A stretch of 64,000 nucleotides of DNA from contig NW_024881840.1 of the NCBI RefSeq assembly GCF_019059575.1, positions 124,001-188,000 on the forward strand. The letters are read 5' to 3'. The notes beneath the pieces were generated by a model that saw only the letters and a list, made by a program, of their open reading frames with translations, was not told the origin of the DNA and did not search any database. Of this stretch, positions 21,335 through 32,987 are shown one piece after another. How positions within the stretch are numbered: the first letter of the stretch is position 1; each line of letters starts with the position of its first letter. This DNA is from Amphibalanus amphitrite (taxonomy: Eukaryota > Arthropoda > Thecostraca > Balanomorpha > Balanidae). The position numbers and the translations under genes are program-made.

Positions 21335-21846
21335 TTAAATGAAAAGGGCCACCTTTAACATGGGGATTGAAACTGAGATAGCCATCTTGTAGCCCGTGTC
21401 CGAAAACCTTTCTGTATGCCTCCTTACGGCCGATTTCGGCCTCCATTCGTAGTTATCGGCAATTTTAAAAGAAAATACGCCAGGAATGCGTCCTTATCCC
21501 AGGAATGCGTTCTTATCCGACAATACAGCCACCCGCGGCGAGGCTTTGGTTTTTTACCAATCAGCTCCAACCAGCTCAGCTTTAACCAATCAGCTTATCT
21601 GACACAATCCGACGAGTCTGTCTTCTGAACGCTGATTGGCTTGAGTGTGACGTCATCGCTATGCCATCATACAGTAGGTGCCGTAGAGAGTATCAACATA
21701 GTACCAATATGTTAAATAGTTTTTAATACTTTTTCGCGAATTGTGCACTTCTGGCACCAGTTTTAAAAAGAAAATGAAAAATAATAATGTCAAAATGAAA
21801 AACAACGATATCTTCATATTTCACGAAGGTGGCCCTTTTCCTTTAA
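21335..21846. mobile_element. TTAA-flanked MITE, 512 bp
   Basis: TTAA lies at 21335-21338 and 21843-21846. Inside it are the inverted ends ATGAAAAGGGCCACC and (inverse of right) AGGAAAAGGGCCACC. The interior phrase GAGATAGCCA and a GTGACGTCATCGC block are shared with the MITE at 27790-28265. A 19-bp word (CAGGAATGCGT.CTTATCC) is duplicated at about 21480-21518. Confidence 0.8.
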
Positions 21847-21959
21847 ATATAGCTGCGTTTTAGTGAACGAGCCACAATCATGAAATTACGCATACATTGA
21901 ACGCAACGTAACTGTAAACACTGCAAACCATAGTGCAAACACCACTGAACTCTATTATC

Positions 21960-23301
21960 GGGGTTACATGAGCACAGTAAATACGTATTTAGCCGCTAAT
22001 TCGAATTAGGAACGCATTACCGACTCATGTAGCCACCTGCTAGTACGAATCGGCGATCCGATCCGCGGTTACATGAGCAAAGCAAATGCGTATCACGATC
22101 GGATTCACCGCTAATGCGAATCAGGAGCGTACTACCGACTCATGTATCCACCTGCTAATACGAATCGGCGGTCCAAACAAAATCCGCTGAGAAACAGGCT
22201 TAGAAGCGAATAGGACCAAGATACGTATTACAGGAACTATTTATTTCCAAAAAGAAACATTAAAATGCAAAATAATAGGTATTTTTTTCATTTGCTTCTT
22301 TTGAAATAATAATTTAAAAAAATATGTCGGTATTTTGTCAATAAATATAGTGAAAACCAAAAAGAAAATATCAAAGTACTTTCAGTTGAAACATTTTTCT
22401 GACAGCACTACAGACGTATCAAGAGAGGCAAGTGCCCAATGAGTCAATGCAAGACAACTTTATGTTCAACTTTTTTTTGTTAAGTTAATTGAGGATGTTC
22501 TGAGCAGATTAAATGCAAAAAAGACATGAGATATTAAATTTTTAATTCAGTCACCTCTATTGCTACGGAAGTGCGCCACATTTGTATGCTATTCCGTTTG
22601 TAATGCGCATCGGGCCGAGAGCCAAACTAGACCCGTTTGACGTCACTGATACGAATTTGCTCATGTAGTCGGTGCACTGAATGCGTTCTTGGGGAGCTGA
22701 TGCGAATTAGTGTAGTGCGTATTTGGAACGGATCGCTCATGTAACCGAGTTATTCGATTCGGGCCGTATTTCACAAGAACTATTCTTTGCTGACTGGAAG
22801 CGTCAAAATGCAAAATAATAAGCATTTTTTTTATTGGCTGCCTCGTAGAAAATAGCAAAAAAAATGTTGGTATTTTGGTTTAGTCTTTGCATGTGAAATA
22901 AAATGAATGAAATATTTTGATAGATAATTTTTTCTGACCACCCTGCTGTCGCTGCATGGCGAATCAGTGCCCACTGACTTAAACAAGAAAACTTTGTTTT
23001 CATTTTTTGATTTCATGTTAATTTTAAATGTTTTTGAGCCTATCAAATGATAAAAGTATTTAAAATTTAGTTCAGTCGTCTCGGTAAATGCCGCAACTGC
23101 GCCATGACTGTACGCTAATCCTATTCCGTTTGTGATGCGCATTACCGGCCGTCGAGGAGTCAGCCCGGGTGAGCCAAACAAGATCCGTTTGACGTAGATA
23201 AAACGAATTAGTCTCATGTAACCGGTGCCGTAGATACGTTTGTGGGGAGCTGATGCGCATTAGCGTAGTGCGTATTTGGAACGGATCGCTCATGTAACCC
23301 C
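21960..23301. mobile_element. TIR element with internal tandem duplications
   Basis: The ends CGGGGTTACATGAGC (from 21959) and its complement (to 23302) are perfect inverted repeats. The TIR-proximal ~115-bp unit occurs twice at the left (21960-22070, 22076-22180). A ~540-bp right-hand unit also occurs twice (22226-22760, 22767-23301). Each right-hand unit ends in GATCGCTCATGTAAC, so internal copies of the terminal motif exist. No transposase frame is found, and the target duplication is unclear. Confidence 0.7.
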
Positions 23302-23335
23302 GGTATATAATGTGGAATGCGCATCGGCCGCCAAA

Positions 23336-24403
23336 TGGTGTCCAACGGTGCCGCCATGTTGCGCAGACCAGAAAGCGGCCGCCGCCTGTGCTGGGGAATA
23401 GGGAATTCGGGACCTCGATTTACGTTTGCGGTCGCTGCATCCGTTACGCTCAAGCTATGTGGACACGGAACCCGGCATCTTACGCAGAATTGAGTGGAGA
23501 ACAAGATGAAATCCTAAAAAATCATCAGCTATAAGGAACTAATACGTTAAACCCTTATAAGTCAATGGGGAAATATGAAAATTGTTATTTTGGCGCCGAG
23601 AATGATCTGAAACTATCTCAAGCATATAAAATCATGATTTCATGCACTCTTTGCAAGGTCCTATGCTTCATATTTGCATTGTTGCCCTTGCGTGACGTCA
23701 TTCGTGACGTCACAAGGGTCACCATTTTTCTTCAATAACTCCCGATCAAATTGAGCTAGCGAGTCGGGAAAGCCACCAATGGACTCAGGAAGACCTGCCG
23801 AATCGAATGATATGCGACATGACCTCTTTCGACCAGCTTCGTGATCTGGGGGTGCTGACCTGACCTTGACCTGAGGTCAATACCCTAAGTTGACCTGACC
23901 CGAACAAAAAGTATATCACTCGATGCGCCTGAGCTAGCTGAACACGATGATATCAAAATCGCGGCGCTACGGCCATTTTTGGCGAAGTTATTTACCAAAA
24001 ACCGAACCCGTGCCTTAGATCACTTGACCTGACCTCAGAGGTCACCGGTTGACCTGAGACCCTTACAGCGGGTTCCTACCAGTCACTCTGCATTATACTT
24101 TGCCGCATACGACCACTTTACCGCTTAATTCTAGTTTAATTAGCGGTGCATTAGCGAGGTGGGTTCAACCAACCCCTTCGGCCGGGGCAAATGTAGGTCA
24201 GGCGAGTGAATTTGAGGAATTCTGAAGATACGATCGTGTTCCCCACTCAATTCTGCGTAAGATGCCGGGTTCCGTATCTACGTAACTTGAACGTAACGGA
24301 TACGGCGGCCGCAAACGTAAATCGAGGTCCCGAATTCCCTATTCCTCAACACAGGCGGCAGCCGGTTTCTGGTCTGCGCAATATGGCCGCCACCGTTAGA
24401 CAC
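23336..24403. repeat. ~170-bp inverted repeat arms around a TTAA-element fragment
   Basis: Arms at about 23336-23506 and 24231-24403 are inverted copies of each other, roughly 85% alike by eye. Both arms encode the same short peptide (containing RGPEFPIPQHRR and SGLRNMAA) on opposite strands. The spacer holds a fragment of the 19240-type element. The structure could be a foldback element split by a later insertion. Confidence 0.65.
23551..24190 (+). mobile_element. partial copy of the 19240-20257 element
   Basis: From the TTAA at 23547-23550 onward the sequence parallels 19616-20250: the phrases around TCAATGGGGAAA, GAGTCGGGAAAGCCACC and GACTCAGGAAGACCTGCCGA are shared. The right tip near 24190 (CTTCGGCCGGGGC) has decayed and lacks TTAA. 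Confidence 0.7.
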
Positions 24404-24479
24404 TACGGCCAATAGGGTTGAAGCGGCATTGCTCCCCTGTGGCAAACACTCTAAACACGACACAGATAATCCCAACTCT

Positions 24480-24499
24480 TCAACAACAACAACAACAAC
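24480..24499. repeat. (CAA)n microsatellite
   Basis: Seven CAA units, bordered on both sides by GACACAGATAA-like words. Confidence 0.9.
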
Positions 24500-24781
24500 G
24501 ACACAGATAAGCGCTCTTCTCCGTGTTGTTTTCGTTTGATGCCTCTTTGAAGACTTGAAGTGTTTTTTTTTTTTACGAAACAAAACTTGCTCCTTTGCTG
24601 TTATATAAATAATTGCCCTTTGCTGTCAATTTCTGTGCCACACTGGTAGATTATTTGGAAACTCATTTTAAAGTTGTTAAGTTTTGAGGAAGGTGAGTGA
24701 AATTCCAACTTTACTCAACCTTGACCTGGCAGCTCAAACTAAAACATGAATTCTCAAAATCAAAATTGAAATTGGTGTTTT

Positions 24782-24954
24782 CACTATAGTCTGTTCCATA
24801 TCAAGTTTGCAGTCAGAATTTCTTCGGCAGATCGCTCCTCCGCTCAAGAATTTGCGTCTTAAAATGTAAGAGCTATATTGATATATACAGAAATCATGCA
24901 CTGCTTTCAACAGGGCACTTCGGCTGCAAGCTTGAAACGGAACAGAGTATAGTG
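24782..24954. mobile_element. CACTATAGTCTGTTCC-ended MITE
   Basis: The left end CACTATAGTCTGTTCC and the inverse of the right end CACTATACTCTGTTCC form terminal repeats that continue, imperfectly, for about 30 bp (TTGCAG/CTGCAAGCTTG). A close inverted relative lies at 61971-62133. The TA-containing ends suggest a Tc1/mariner-type origin, which is inference. Confidence 0.7.
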
Positions 24955-25470
24955 CTTGTAACAACTTACTTTATCATACTCAATCTTATGGTAACAGCCA
25001 ACAGGATTTTTTCTTTTGTCTGTAAGGCCTGTGGCCACGGGATGTAGGTACCCAATATATCTGGGCAATCTCCTGAATCCTGATACTAACTGCATTGCTC
25101 AGTCTGTGTCATGTCAATGTATCATATCATTATGGTAAACATGATTGACGACCAGTGTGCATCAAATCTTGCCATGAAGACATTCAGGGACACAGGGACA
25201 GTAAACAAGCAACCCAGACTGCAAAGCGTGGCATGTGGCGTGCGTTGTGCATGTTCGAGGTGCGCCCAGTTTGATAGGAATGCATGCCTGGCGAGTAGAA
25301 ATGCATGCCTGTGTCTGTGATTTGTATGCCTGGCACACAACATTTAAAGCTCAAGCTTACATGCTCCGCACAAGCGCAATGAAATCACTATTGAGTATTG
25401 AGTATTGAGCATCTTAGCTAGGCTTAGGCTTAGCACACTGCATTGAAAGTGTCTCAGCGAGCGACATCAT
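24955..25470. other. unclassified stretch
   Basis: Short frames occur on both strands near 25111-25343. None is recognisable. Confidence 0.25.
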
Positions 25471-25602
25471 TTGGGGAAACTGTGGTCAAATCTTCCATTT
25501 TTAGAAGTCTTTCACTTTTGGAAGATTCTTCCATAAATGGGTATGCATTTTTCAAACATGGAAGGCTTCTAAAATTTGAAGACCCAACCTCAGTTTCCCC
25601 AA
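25471..25602. mobile_element. small TIR MITE, 132 bp
   Basis: Perfect 12-bp inverted ends TTGGGGAAACTG/CAGTTTCCCCAA are followed by further pairing (ATTTTTAGAAG with CTTCTAAAAT), so most of the unit can fold back. The target duplication is not clear. Confidence 0.6.
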
Positions 25603-26114
25603 CTGTGATTTTCATGTTTTGATGCAAGTTAAGGCCCTGCTAAATGTGTACCATTCATAATTTATTTTGCCCATTATAATTATTGATGTAAGGAAAAGTA
25701 GCAGTGCAGGTGTTGGTATTACATTATTTACAGGCATGCTATAACATTGTAAATAGTGATAAAATGGAGTGGTGTCCGTCAGGTCAGTGGTTATTTCCTG
25801 CTCCTGCCTGCTGAGTGCTGCTTGGCTTCTTGCAGCTTTTGGAAATGAAGCTATTAGCTAGGTCAAATTCCTGTCACTGTGACATCAGCACCCTAAAGGC
25901 TGCCCTGAAGGCTGAAAGAGACTTTTGAAAGTCACGAAATTGAATCCAAGAGCCTGTTCATGAGAATGAGAATTTGCATCCCCATTCCTGTCACCCCCTC
26001 TCTTTCCTTCCATCCACATTCCTGCCATATGATCATTTCATAAATGTTTCTCTGCACAAAATAAAAATATTCAAATATGACTGAGAATGACAATTGACAA
26101 GTGAAACCTTTATC
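25603..26114. other. unclassified stretch
   Basis: No gene or repeat is identified. Confidence 0.25.
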
Positions 26115-26450
26115 TTAACCTTCTCCCCAGTTGGGGCGGGAGGGTGGGGAGAGGGGGCATATGTTACCACCCTGTCACGTTTTTTTTTGCGTGTCAATAA
26201 AAAACCGCGGCGCGTAGCGTCGCGCCGCTTGAAGTTTATAGGCCTTGGCTTGAAGTAGCTTGCTGTACATCAATTTTTGACAATGTGTGATTTTGTTTTA
26301 CCCCAGGTCATGTCAGGTCAGGTCACCAGGTCAAGTTAACTGACTAAGCTTAAAAATGGCTTTAATCCTACATTTTACCACACTTTTTATAGATTTATGT
26401 CATTGATACATTTTTCCACTCTTTTAAGGCCTTATTTGACTGGCAATTTT
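26115..26450 (-). mobile_element. truncated copy of the 45431-46615 TTAA element
   Basis: It starts at TTAA 26115-26118 and reads as the inverse of the right end of the 45431-46615 element: the GGGGGCATATGTTACCACC motif, a run of T, GCGGCGCGTAGCGTCGCGCC, then AGGTCA-rich DNA. Homology fades near 26450. The other tip is absent. Confidence 0.7.
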
Positions 26451-27366
26451 CAACTTCTATCCCCATTTTCGAATAGGGATTTCCCCTCTTAAACCATAGC
26501 CAAAATACAATTTTGGGACACTGCCTTTGAGTCCTTGTCCACAGGAATTGTCACCCGACGGCCGACACCCTGTCCGGCATTTTTGCCGTGGGAATTTCGT
26601 CCCAGTCCCGTCTGAAAACCGCATAGGACGGATTTTCGCATCGTATCGACAGCTGTCGATTATGTCCCATTTTTAATATCGGATGAAAATATGTGTACTA
26701 AGTCAGCCTGAGTTACCTACATTGGAAATGCCTCGTCACATCGATTTCAAGAAGAGCATCTCTCGGCTGGTTTTCCAGAATTTCGCTCGCTTTTCTAATC
26801 TATAAATACCCAGGTGATATGATGCTTTACCTTGAGAAAGTTACCTCATGGCTCCGGTCTGCCGAGATGACGAGACCAAACATTTTTTTTTCTTCAGTTT
26901 GGATATAACTGCTGACACTTTATTTAGAAAGGGTTAGGCAACAGAGTCCGTCTTTAGCTGTCAGCTATAAAGCCTGCATAGGTACCAAGATGTGAAACAT
27001 GTAGTTCGAAAGGTTTCTTGGTATCATATTGATTATTCATTTGTTGCCTGATGACCCTGCATTAGATATTTAAACTTTTAAAATTTCAAACTTTACTTGC
27101 ATATCCTCGCATGTTTTTATAGCAATTTCTCAGTCTACAAAACATGCCTGTTGGATATAACCCACCATGACCCACCTCACCGTCGTGCCAAAGCATGTTG
27201 TGGCGCTGTTTTGCGTTGTCACGCGTTTGCTAATTTGGCTTTCGGCTCGGCTTCTAAATTCGGCTTGTTCTTGTCTCTGTGATTTTCTGGCTCCGTTTGA
27301 TCTGTGATTTGTTTGTTTTCAGAGGTGATGTTCTGAGCTGCGTCCGTGCGAATCGGAGCTGCCACC
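26451..27366. promoter_or_regulatory. upstream region of the Rab11-FIP start codon
   Basis: This is the sequence before the first coding exon. No TATA box or initiator can be assigned with confidence. The bases just before the ATG (GCCACC) are an optimal Kozak context. Untranslated exons could lie here or further upstream. Confidence 0.25.
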
Positions 27367-27436
27367 ATGTGGATGCCAACGCACGTCCAGCTGACCGTGC
27401 AGCGCGCCAGGGGACTGCTGGTCAAAGGGAAAAACG
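27367..27436 (+). CDS. Rab11-FIP: Rab11 family-interacting protein, coding exon 1 (start of C2 domain)
   Basis: The ATG at 27367 has the context GCCACCATG and opens with MWMPTHVQLTVQRARGL, the first beta-strand of the C2 domain in class I Rab11-FIPs. The exon ends at a good donor, ACG|GTGAGA, after 23 codons plus one base (phase 1). Rab11-FIPs link Rab11-positive recycling endosomes to membranes and motors. The C2 domain binds phospholipids at the plasma membrane, and the C-terminal coiled coil, outside this window, binds Rab11. An upstream start is not excluded, but the family usually begins only a few residues before this strand. Confidence 0.85.
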
Positions 27437-27789
27437 GTGAGAAATGCGCCCTCCTCCTTTCTCTTTCCCTTTCTCTCTTCTTTTTCCCTTGGTCTCCCTT
27501 TCGACCGTGAGTCTCGCACGTAGTGATGTGGCTTACTATCGTCAACGCTCTCGGTATCACCGTCCCGAACGGCGGCCGCTGCTGATCTGCCCCTTGCTGG
27601 GTTGAAGTGCTGCTGCTTTTCTGTGACCTCTGATATTGCGACTGATGTATCACTTTTATGTGAAGGGTGATCTATCCAGTGACTCTGTAACCGCCACAGA
27701 AAGCCGAGGCCGGTAGGGCTATCCGAATCTGCAGGTCTGGGGTTAAACGCAGGATGGCGTCCTTTTATCCGTGTTACTGGGATTTACTT
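27437..27789. other. start of intron 1
   Basis: The first part of an 11.45-kb intron. Nothing beyond the donor and a CT-rich tract (27448-27500) is seen. Confidence 0.5.
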
Positions 27790-28265
27790 TTAAAGGGACC
27801 CTCCCACCTTCACATTAGATTTGAGTTGAGATAGCCAAAATGGAGTCCCTGGCTCACAATTACCGGTTTCGGCACTCACAACATCGAGAAATGCCTTAAA
27901 TCGGAAATATTGAATTTCAAAATTGCAGCATTTTGATTCAGAGGGGCTAATGCATAGGAATACCCCTCTGAATGTGTGACGTCATCGCAGATATCTAACG
28001 ATTTTTAAATGTTTGACTAAAACGTTTTGTAGCACGCGGTGGTATATGCTGCTTTGCGCGCAACAAATGCCGCACTTTCAAATAAAGTCGCTAGGAACAG
28101 CGGAGATCCCAAAAAGTAAACAAAAGTAAAAGTCTAATATCTTGAAAACCGGTGAATATTTTTCGATGAAATTTGGTAGATATTCGTTTTTGCTCTTTCT
28201 AAACCGAGCGACATCACTTTCATGCCAATTCATTAACTTTTTTGAAGGTGGGAGGGTCCCTTTAA
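27790..28265. mobile_element. TTAA-flanked MITE, 476 bp
   Basis: TTAA lies at 27790-27793 and 28262-28265. The perfect 19-bp inverted ends are AGGGACCCTCCCACCTTCA and its complement. It shares GAGATAGCCA and GTGACGTCATCGC with the MITE at 21335-21846, so the two are one family. TTAA duplications occur in piggyBac and Kolobok elements, and I cannot choose between them. Confidence 0.85.
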
Positions 28266-28624
28266 TGAATGATGTCGTGGCAACATTCTCTGCATTCCTG
28301 ATATATCTCCCTATGTTGGCGGCCGCTCCTGTCCTGCATGAAGTGAGACATCTATGGTAGGTATGTGCAAGAGCAGTTGGAGAGAATTAAGAGTTGCTAC
28401 GTATGTGGCAGGTACTGACGCTTTGTTTCCGCTGAGACGTAACGTCCTACTGACAGTGGGAAAGCGTAACTTTGATACATTGGCACAGTTTGCACTGGCA
28501 AAGTGTAAGCAACCGCAATCTCGACGTCTGTCGAGCAAAGTCGCCCTACGATTCCCCGTCCGTATACGTTTGTGATGGGTTTCCTCGTGGACCGTCACTG
28601 GTCCCTAATAGACAAGCGGTTAAG
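28266..28624. other. intron 1, unclassified
   Basis: No gene or repeat is recognised between the MITE and the minisatellite. Confidence 0.3.
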
Positions 28625-28985
28625 CTGATCGGTACGGTTGTTATTGAGCCGGCAATCCCCTCGGTAGGACGGTTATTGAGCCGGTAGTCCGCTCAGTAAT
28701 GCTGTCACTTGCCACTGAGATCGTGGTCGCTCGGTGCGCTGGTTATTTAAACAGTGGTCCGCTCGGTACGCTGGTTATCACAGTGGTGCGCTCGGTACGG
28801 TGGCTATTTAAGCAGTGGTCCGCTCGGGTATTGCTACGTTGGTCACGTTGGGTATTGAGACGGTGGTCCGCTCTGCACGCTGGATATTGAGACAGTGCAG
28901 TGGTCCGCTCGGTACGCTGGTTATTGAGACAGTACAATGATCCGCTCGGTATACGGCGGCTCATATTGAGCTGGTGCCCCACTCA
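28625..28985. repeat. degenerate ~33-bp minisatellite
   Basis: About ten imperfect units around GGTCCGCTCGGTACGCTGG and TTATTGAGACAGT, varying in length. The best-preserved units are at 28755-28960. Confidence 0.85.
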
Positions 28986-31189
28986 GTACAGCTGCCAGTG
29001 AGCCGATGGTCCTCTGCGTATGACAATCAGTGATCTGCCAGGCACGCTATATGCCTATTGTGCGTTCGATTTGTCGTTTCTTCCGCTGCGCTGGAAGCCA
29101 CCCGCTTATCAGGCCAGGCGTGTTTCAGACCAGCGAGGATGGTGGTCCTGCCTTCGGCGTGGCTGATCTGAACGCCGCCGGCATCACTGGTCGGGATCTC
29201 ATAGGCTATGCCCGGCTCTTGTAACCCCAAACTGAGCATGTTGCTGATAATGTGTGTAGGCCCGCCGGAACATCCGATCACAATCTCATGACGTCATTTA
29301 GAGGTGGTTTTTGCAACGGTATTTCAGATTTTCTATGTCATTGCGCCCACAGGTGGCCAGCTGCAGATCCTTTCGTTCTGGCGATCAAGGGAGACTCGTT
29401 TTTCGTACGCCTTAGATCAAGTGGTGATCAGCGGTTTGTTTTTCTGTGGCACACAGGTCGCTGATTTTTAGCATTGAAACGGGGCGTAATCGATTTTTTC
29501 GCAACCCATTGTGGGCCGTGGCTCGCCCGGTCTCTGTCGTCTTGGCATTGGTCCTAATGACTCCCCCGGTGTAGCGTAAAGGACAAATTTCAGTGATTTG
29601 ATTCCGAGATAGATGCGAAATTAAGCTAATTGTGAGATAGATGCGAAACTAAGCTAAGTGTTGCTTTGAATTTTTGATGTCGTCTTGGTCTTGTTCTATG
29701 TCCACAGTCCTTTGGTGTTGATGAAGAATTGGGAAAATTGTTAATTATTTGTGCCAAATCCGCGTATTCGCCTATGCTTAGCCCGCCCAAGTAGTATGGC
29801 ATACCGCATAGGTAGTCCACGTAGCAGTCGAGTGACGGTCCTTTAAGTTTTTTTTTTTTCAACTGAGCTTTGACATGTGCTCAGGATTTCCTAAATGAGA
29901 AAATAAAGGTAGCTATAATGTATATAGGTACATTAGCTTACACATGCGCAACTTCGAAGGGCGAAGGGCGTTTTTTATGACTTGAGGTGTCCGACCTTTC
30001 GAAACACCGAGAAAATGGCGTAAGATTTTTCTCAGAATGACTCGAAATAATATAAGCATTCTAGTTATTTGCAATGCTTCCACTAGCCCCACCAGCCTAA
30101 GTTGTATTTGTACGATAATCGTAGTGAATTTGCCCTTTTTTTAAGTGATGGCCACGTCCGGATGTTTGCAAAGTACAGCTGACCCTTCCCTTTGGTCTGC
30201 CGCCAGTTGGTCATAAAAACGGAACAATTCACTTAGCATTCAAACATTTTTAAAGTTCTCAACTCTAGCAAGTCATAGTTATTGTGCATTACTCGGTCGC
30301 ATTAGGCTAGCCTTACAATTGTTCGCTGTACCGTGAATAATACCAGGTCGGCGAATTAGAGTCAAGTTGCGCCGTGGCATTTCAGGATTTGTTTTATCGA
30401 AACTGCTGATCTTTTTCTTACTTAATTGGTAGTTTTCCCTCTTTTTAGCGATGTTTATCCCATTAGTGGCATGTTTTTGGTTCTTACTAAACTTTCTTGA
30501 GCTAGAAAGATAATTATGTATTTGCTGTCGGAATTTCAAGTACGCACCATCCGGAAGTAAGTTATTGGCGCAGCTGGTGGTGTCTGTTGTGTGACTACTC
30601 AGTACAGATGCCAGCTGGACGATACCGGCGTGCCTTTCTCGTTTACTAATCCAAGTTTTTGCCATTTCGCCTTCATTTCTGTGTAAAAGCTGTCCGCAAC
30701 AAATTTAATGCTCTTCTCTATTCAATCAAGTTTGTTATAGAAGTATGTGGGTGGCCATGTTCAAATGCACACATGAAATCCGAAAAAGTTGAATTTCCGT
30801 CGCAAACCTGGACATGAATGACAGGATCAAGCATCATCAAAGAACTTGCCTTCAACCTGCAATCACGAACATCCAGAGAACCAGTCGCGGCTTCGGTCTG
30901 AAGTTCCACTTCTCTGCATTGATAATTTTAGCCGTTCTTCCCAAAAATAAAAGTCGTCCATTTCTTCAGGAACGGCGTCGCTGTCTCCAAAGAAACATCA
31001 CCTTACTTGTTGCGCAACGTCTCAGCGGTCGCTAATTCCCGGCCCCATGGGCTTTGTCACTGCGGCGGTTCTCGGATGCTAGCTTACACGATAACGAATC
31101 AGCGCAATGAATGAAATTGCGGTGCCTGGGTGGTCTGCTTTGTCCGACTTGCCGCGACCAGGGAGGGGGGGGGGGGTAGGGCATTACTG
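28986..31189. other. intron 1, unclassified 2.2 kb
   Basis: Only short frames occur, none with recognisable motifs (for example 30279-30665 minus). It looks like ordinary intron sequence. Confidence 0.3.
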
Positions 31190-31425
31190 TGCCTTCAGGA
31201 GTAATAGGGAGACACGTTACCACGCCTGTTGCTCCCAGAGGGAGACAGGTAATCCTGCTACTGTCAGAAGGGGTACGCTGCCCCACTTGCCGCAGTAACA
31301 GGGGGAGATGTCGTCTCCCCGCCGCAGTCAGAAGGGCAACACGTTACCCTGTCTTCCGCAGTAGATGGGTACACACTACTCGCTCACCACCGTGCTGCGG
31401 TTAGAGGGGTTCGCGCTATCCCCCC
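31190..31425. repeat. degenerate ~32-bp minisatellite
   Basis: Successive units begin with AGGG and carry ACACGTTACC or a variant, then end in CCGCAGTA(A/G) or CAGTCAG. About seven units of 29-40 bp can be laid out. A G-run (31164-31176) precedes and a C-run (31421-31429) follows. Confidence 0.6.
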
Positions 31426-32133
31426 CCCCTGTCACAGTTGTGTGTCCGGCCGGGACCCGGGGATGATCCCCGATAGTGGAGTGAGATGCCGCGCCGCGCG
31501 CGCCCGGCACAGGGCTCAGCCGGATCGCGCCGCCGCCTCTCGATGCTATCTTCCGCCACCTGCGAATCCTGTCCCTGGGCGTCTGGTTGCCAGGGCTCGC
31601 GCGCAACGCGGCCCAACGCAATGACCTTTTCCACCGGGACGGACTCCCCAGAAGCGGCGGTGATATCATGTCTTCTCGTCCGCCCGCGCATGCTGTTTGG
31701 CTGCACCGAGGCGGTCTGGTGGCCCCCTGAGTGTGTGTCCGCGTGGTGCAGTCATCGCCTCGCCTTGATGCGAGCTCGGGAGCTGACGTAGTTAACCATC
31801 GGAGCGGCGTGCTGTCAGCGAGGCCAGTGTCTGTCGCATGGTGGTCCGAGCCGGAGCTGGCCGTGCGCCGATCGCGACACCCATCTGCCGCCGGGATCTG
31901 GCGCCGGAGCGTTTCCGGACGCGGTCACGGCCGCCCGGCGCCCCTATCGCCGCTGAGCGTGACGGTAGCCGTGTCCAGGCGCGCTCATTACACGGCAATG
32001 ACATCAGACCGGCTGGGACTCAGTGCCGCCTCCATCAGACGGGCGGCTGGCGCTACCTCCATCAGACGGCCTGGCGCTCGGCACTGCCTTCGGCCGGCGC
32101 CTCCTGACCTGCGCTTGAACTTTCCCAGCGGCT
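31426..32133. other. GC-rich intronic stretch
   Basis: CpG-rich with frames open on both strands (31731-32135 plus, 31376-31706 minus). The mutual openness and the lack of motifs argue against a gene. Confidence 0.3.
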
Positions 32134-32143
32134 GAGACGAATG

Positions 32144-32987
32144 GCCTCGTGTCCGAACTCCGAATAGCTAGCGACAAAACAGCTAGTGTCATTTGAGCTA
32201 GTACGTTTGAGCTAGTGCCTCAAAAGAGCTAGTGATGTAAAAGCTAATGTTAAAATAGCTAGTAACTTATAAGGGCTAGTCCCAAGGAGAGCTAGTGGTG
32301 CGAAGAACTTTGAAGATACCTATAACAATTACTTTGACGATACCTACATTGGGAGGCAGGGATGGAGGGGGCAGAGGAGAGCACCAAATTTCGGAAAAGA
32401 CATGTGGAATGAATTCGCACCGAAGAGGGAATGCCGAGGAACAACAAGAAAATTGAAGGGTGGCACAGGGCAATGCAAGGAATGGTGGACTCGCCACACC
32501 CGTCACTTTGGTGTTTCTGGCCTCGATTCAAAAAGAAGAAGCGCTGCAAGCTGCCGAACCTTACAAATTCAAAGCAGGAAACGAAGTTCAAAAACAAGAG
32601 AAAAATTATGCCGATATAAATAAACGAATTAAGGTCCTCATTCGCCGTCTCACAGAAGACATCATAGACAGGCAGGAGCTTCTTCACGGAGTTGGATACA
32701 ACATTTCGATGAACGTTTGAGAATAAAATCTGAGTCGTATGTTTCTGTCTTTTTTAATATTACGACCTTTTTAGTGACCGATCTGATCTGAACTGAACTT
32801 TGCTTATAAAATCCGGAAGAGGTATGGCGTGAGCCGATCTACTAGCCCTTTACAACACTTGTCATTTTGCTCCTAGCTGTTTTGTGGGACTAGTTACAAT
32901 CGCACTAGCTGTTTTGTGGCACTAGCCCAAATGAGCTAGCTCAAACAACACTAGCTCTTTTGTGGCTAGCTCATTCGTATGGGAATC
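32144..32987 (+). mobile_element. Mutator-like (MULE) element, decayed
   Basis: A 10-bp direct repeat GAGACGAATG at 32134-32143 and 32988-32997 is a fitting target duplication, since MULEs make 8-11 bp. The subterminal regions on both sides consist of scattered AGCTAGTG/CACTAGCT words (about 32164-32300 and, inverted, 32840-32976). Between them is a fragment of a MULE transposase. Confidence 0.75.
32303..32720 (+). pseudogene. MULE transposase C-terminal fragment, frameshifted
   Basis: Three frames must be used in turn. Frame 2 (about 32303-32430) has NYFDDTYIG and LWNEF-like motifs. Frame 1 (about 32431-32520) has NNKKIEGWHRAM and HPSLW. Frame 3 (about 32515-32720) has QKEEALQAA and runs to a stop after ISMNV. 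The string NN.IEGWHRA..HPSLW..I..L.KE is characteristic of MULE/FLYWCH-associated transposases downstream of the catalytic core. The DDE part is missing and at least two frameshifts exist, so it is dead. It sits in sense orientation within intron 1 of the host gene. Confidence 0.8.

Noticed and set aside
28625..28985. CRISPR-like array
   Set aside because: Units are contiguous and degenerate with no unique spacers, and the genome is eukaryotic; it is a minisatellite.
31376..32135. Possible gene in the GC-rich part of intron 1
   Set aside because: Frames are open on both strands, as high GC alone allows. No motif or in-phase splice sites were found.
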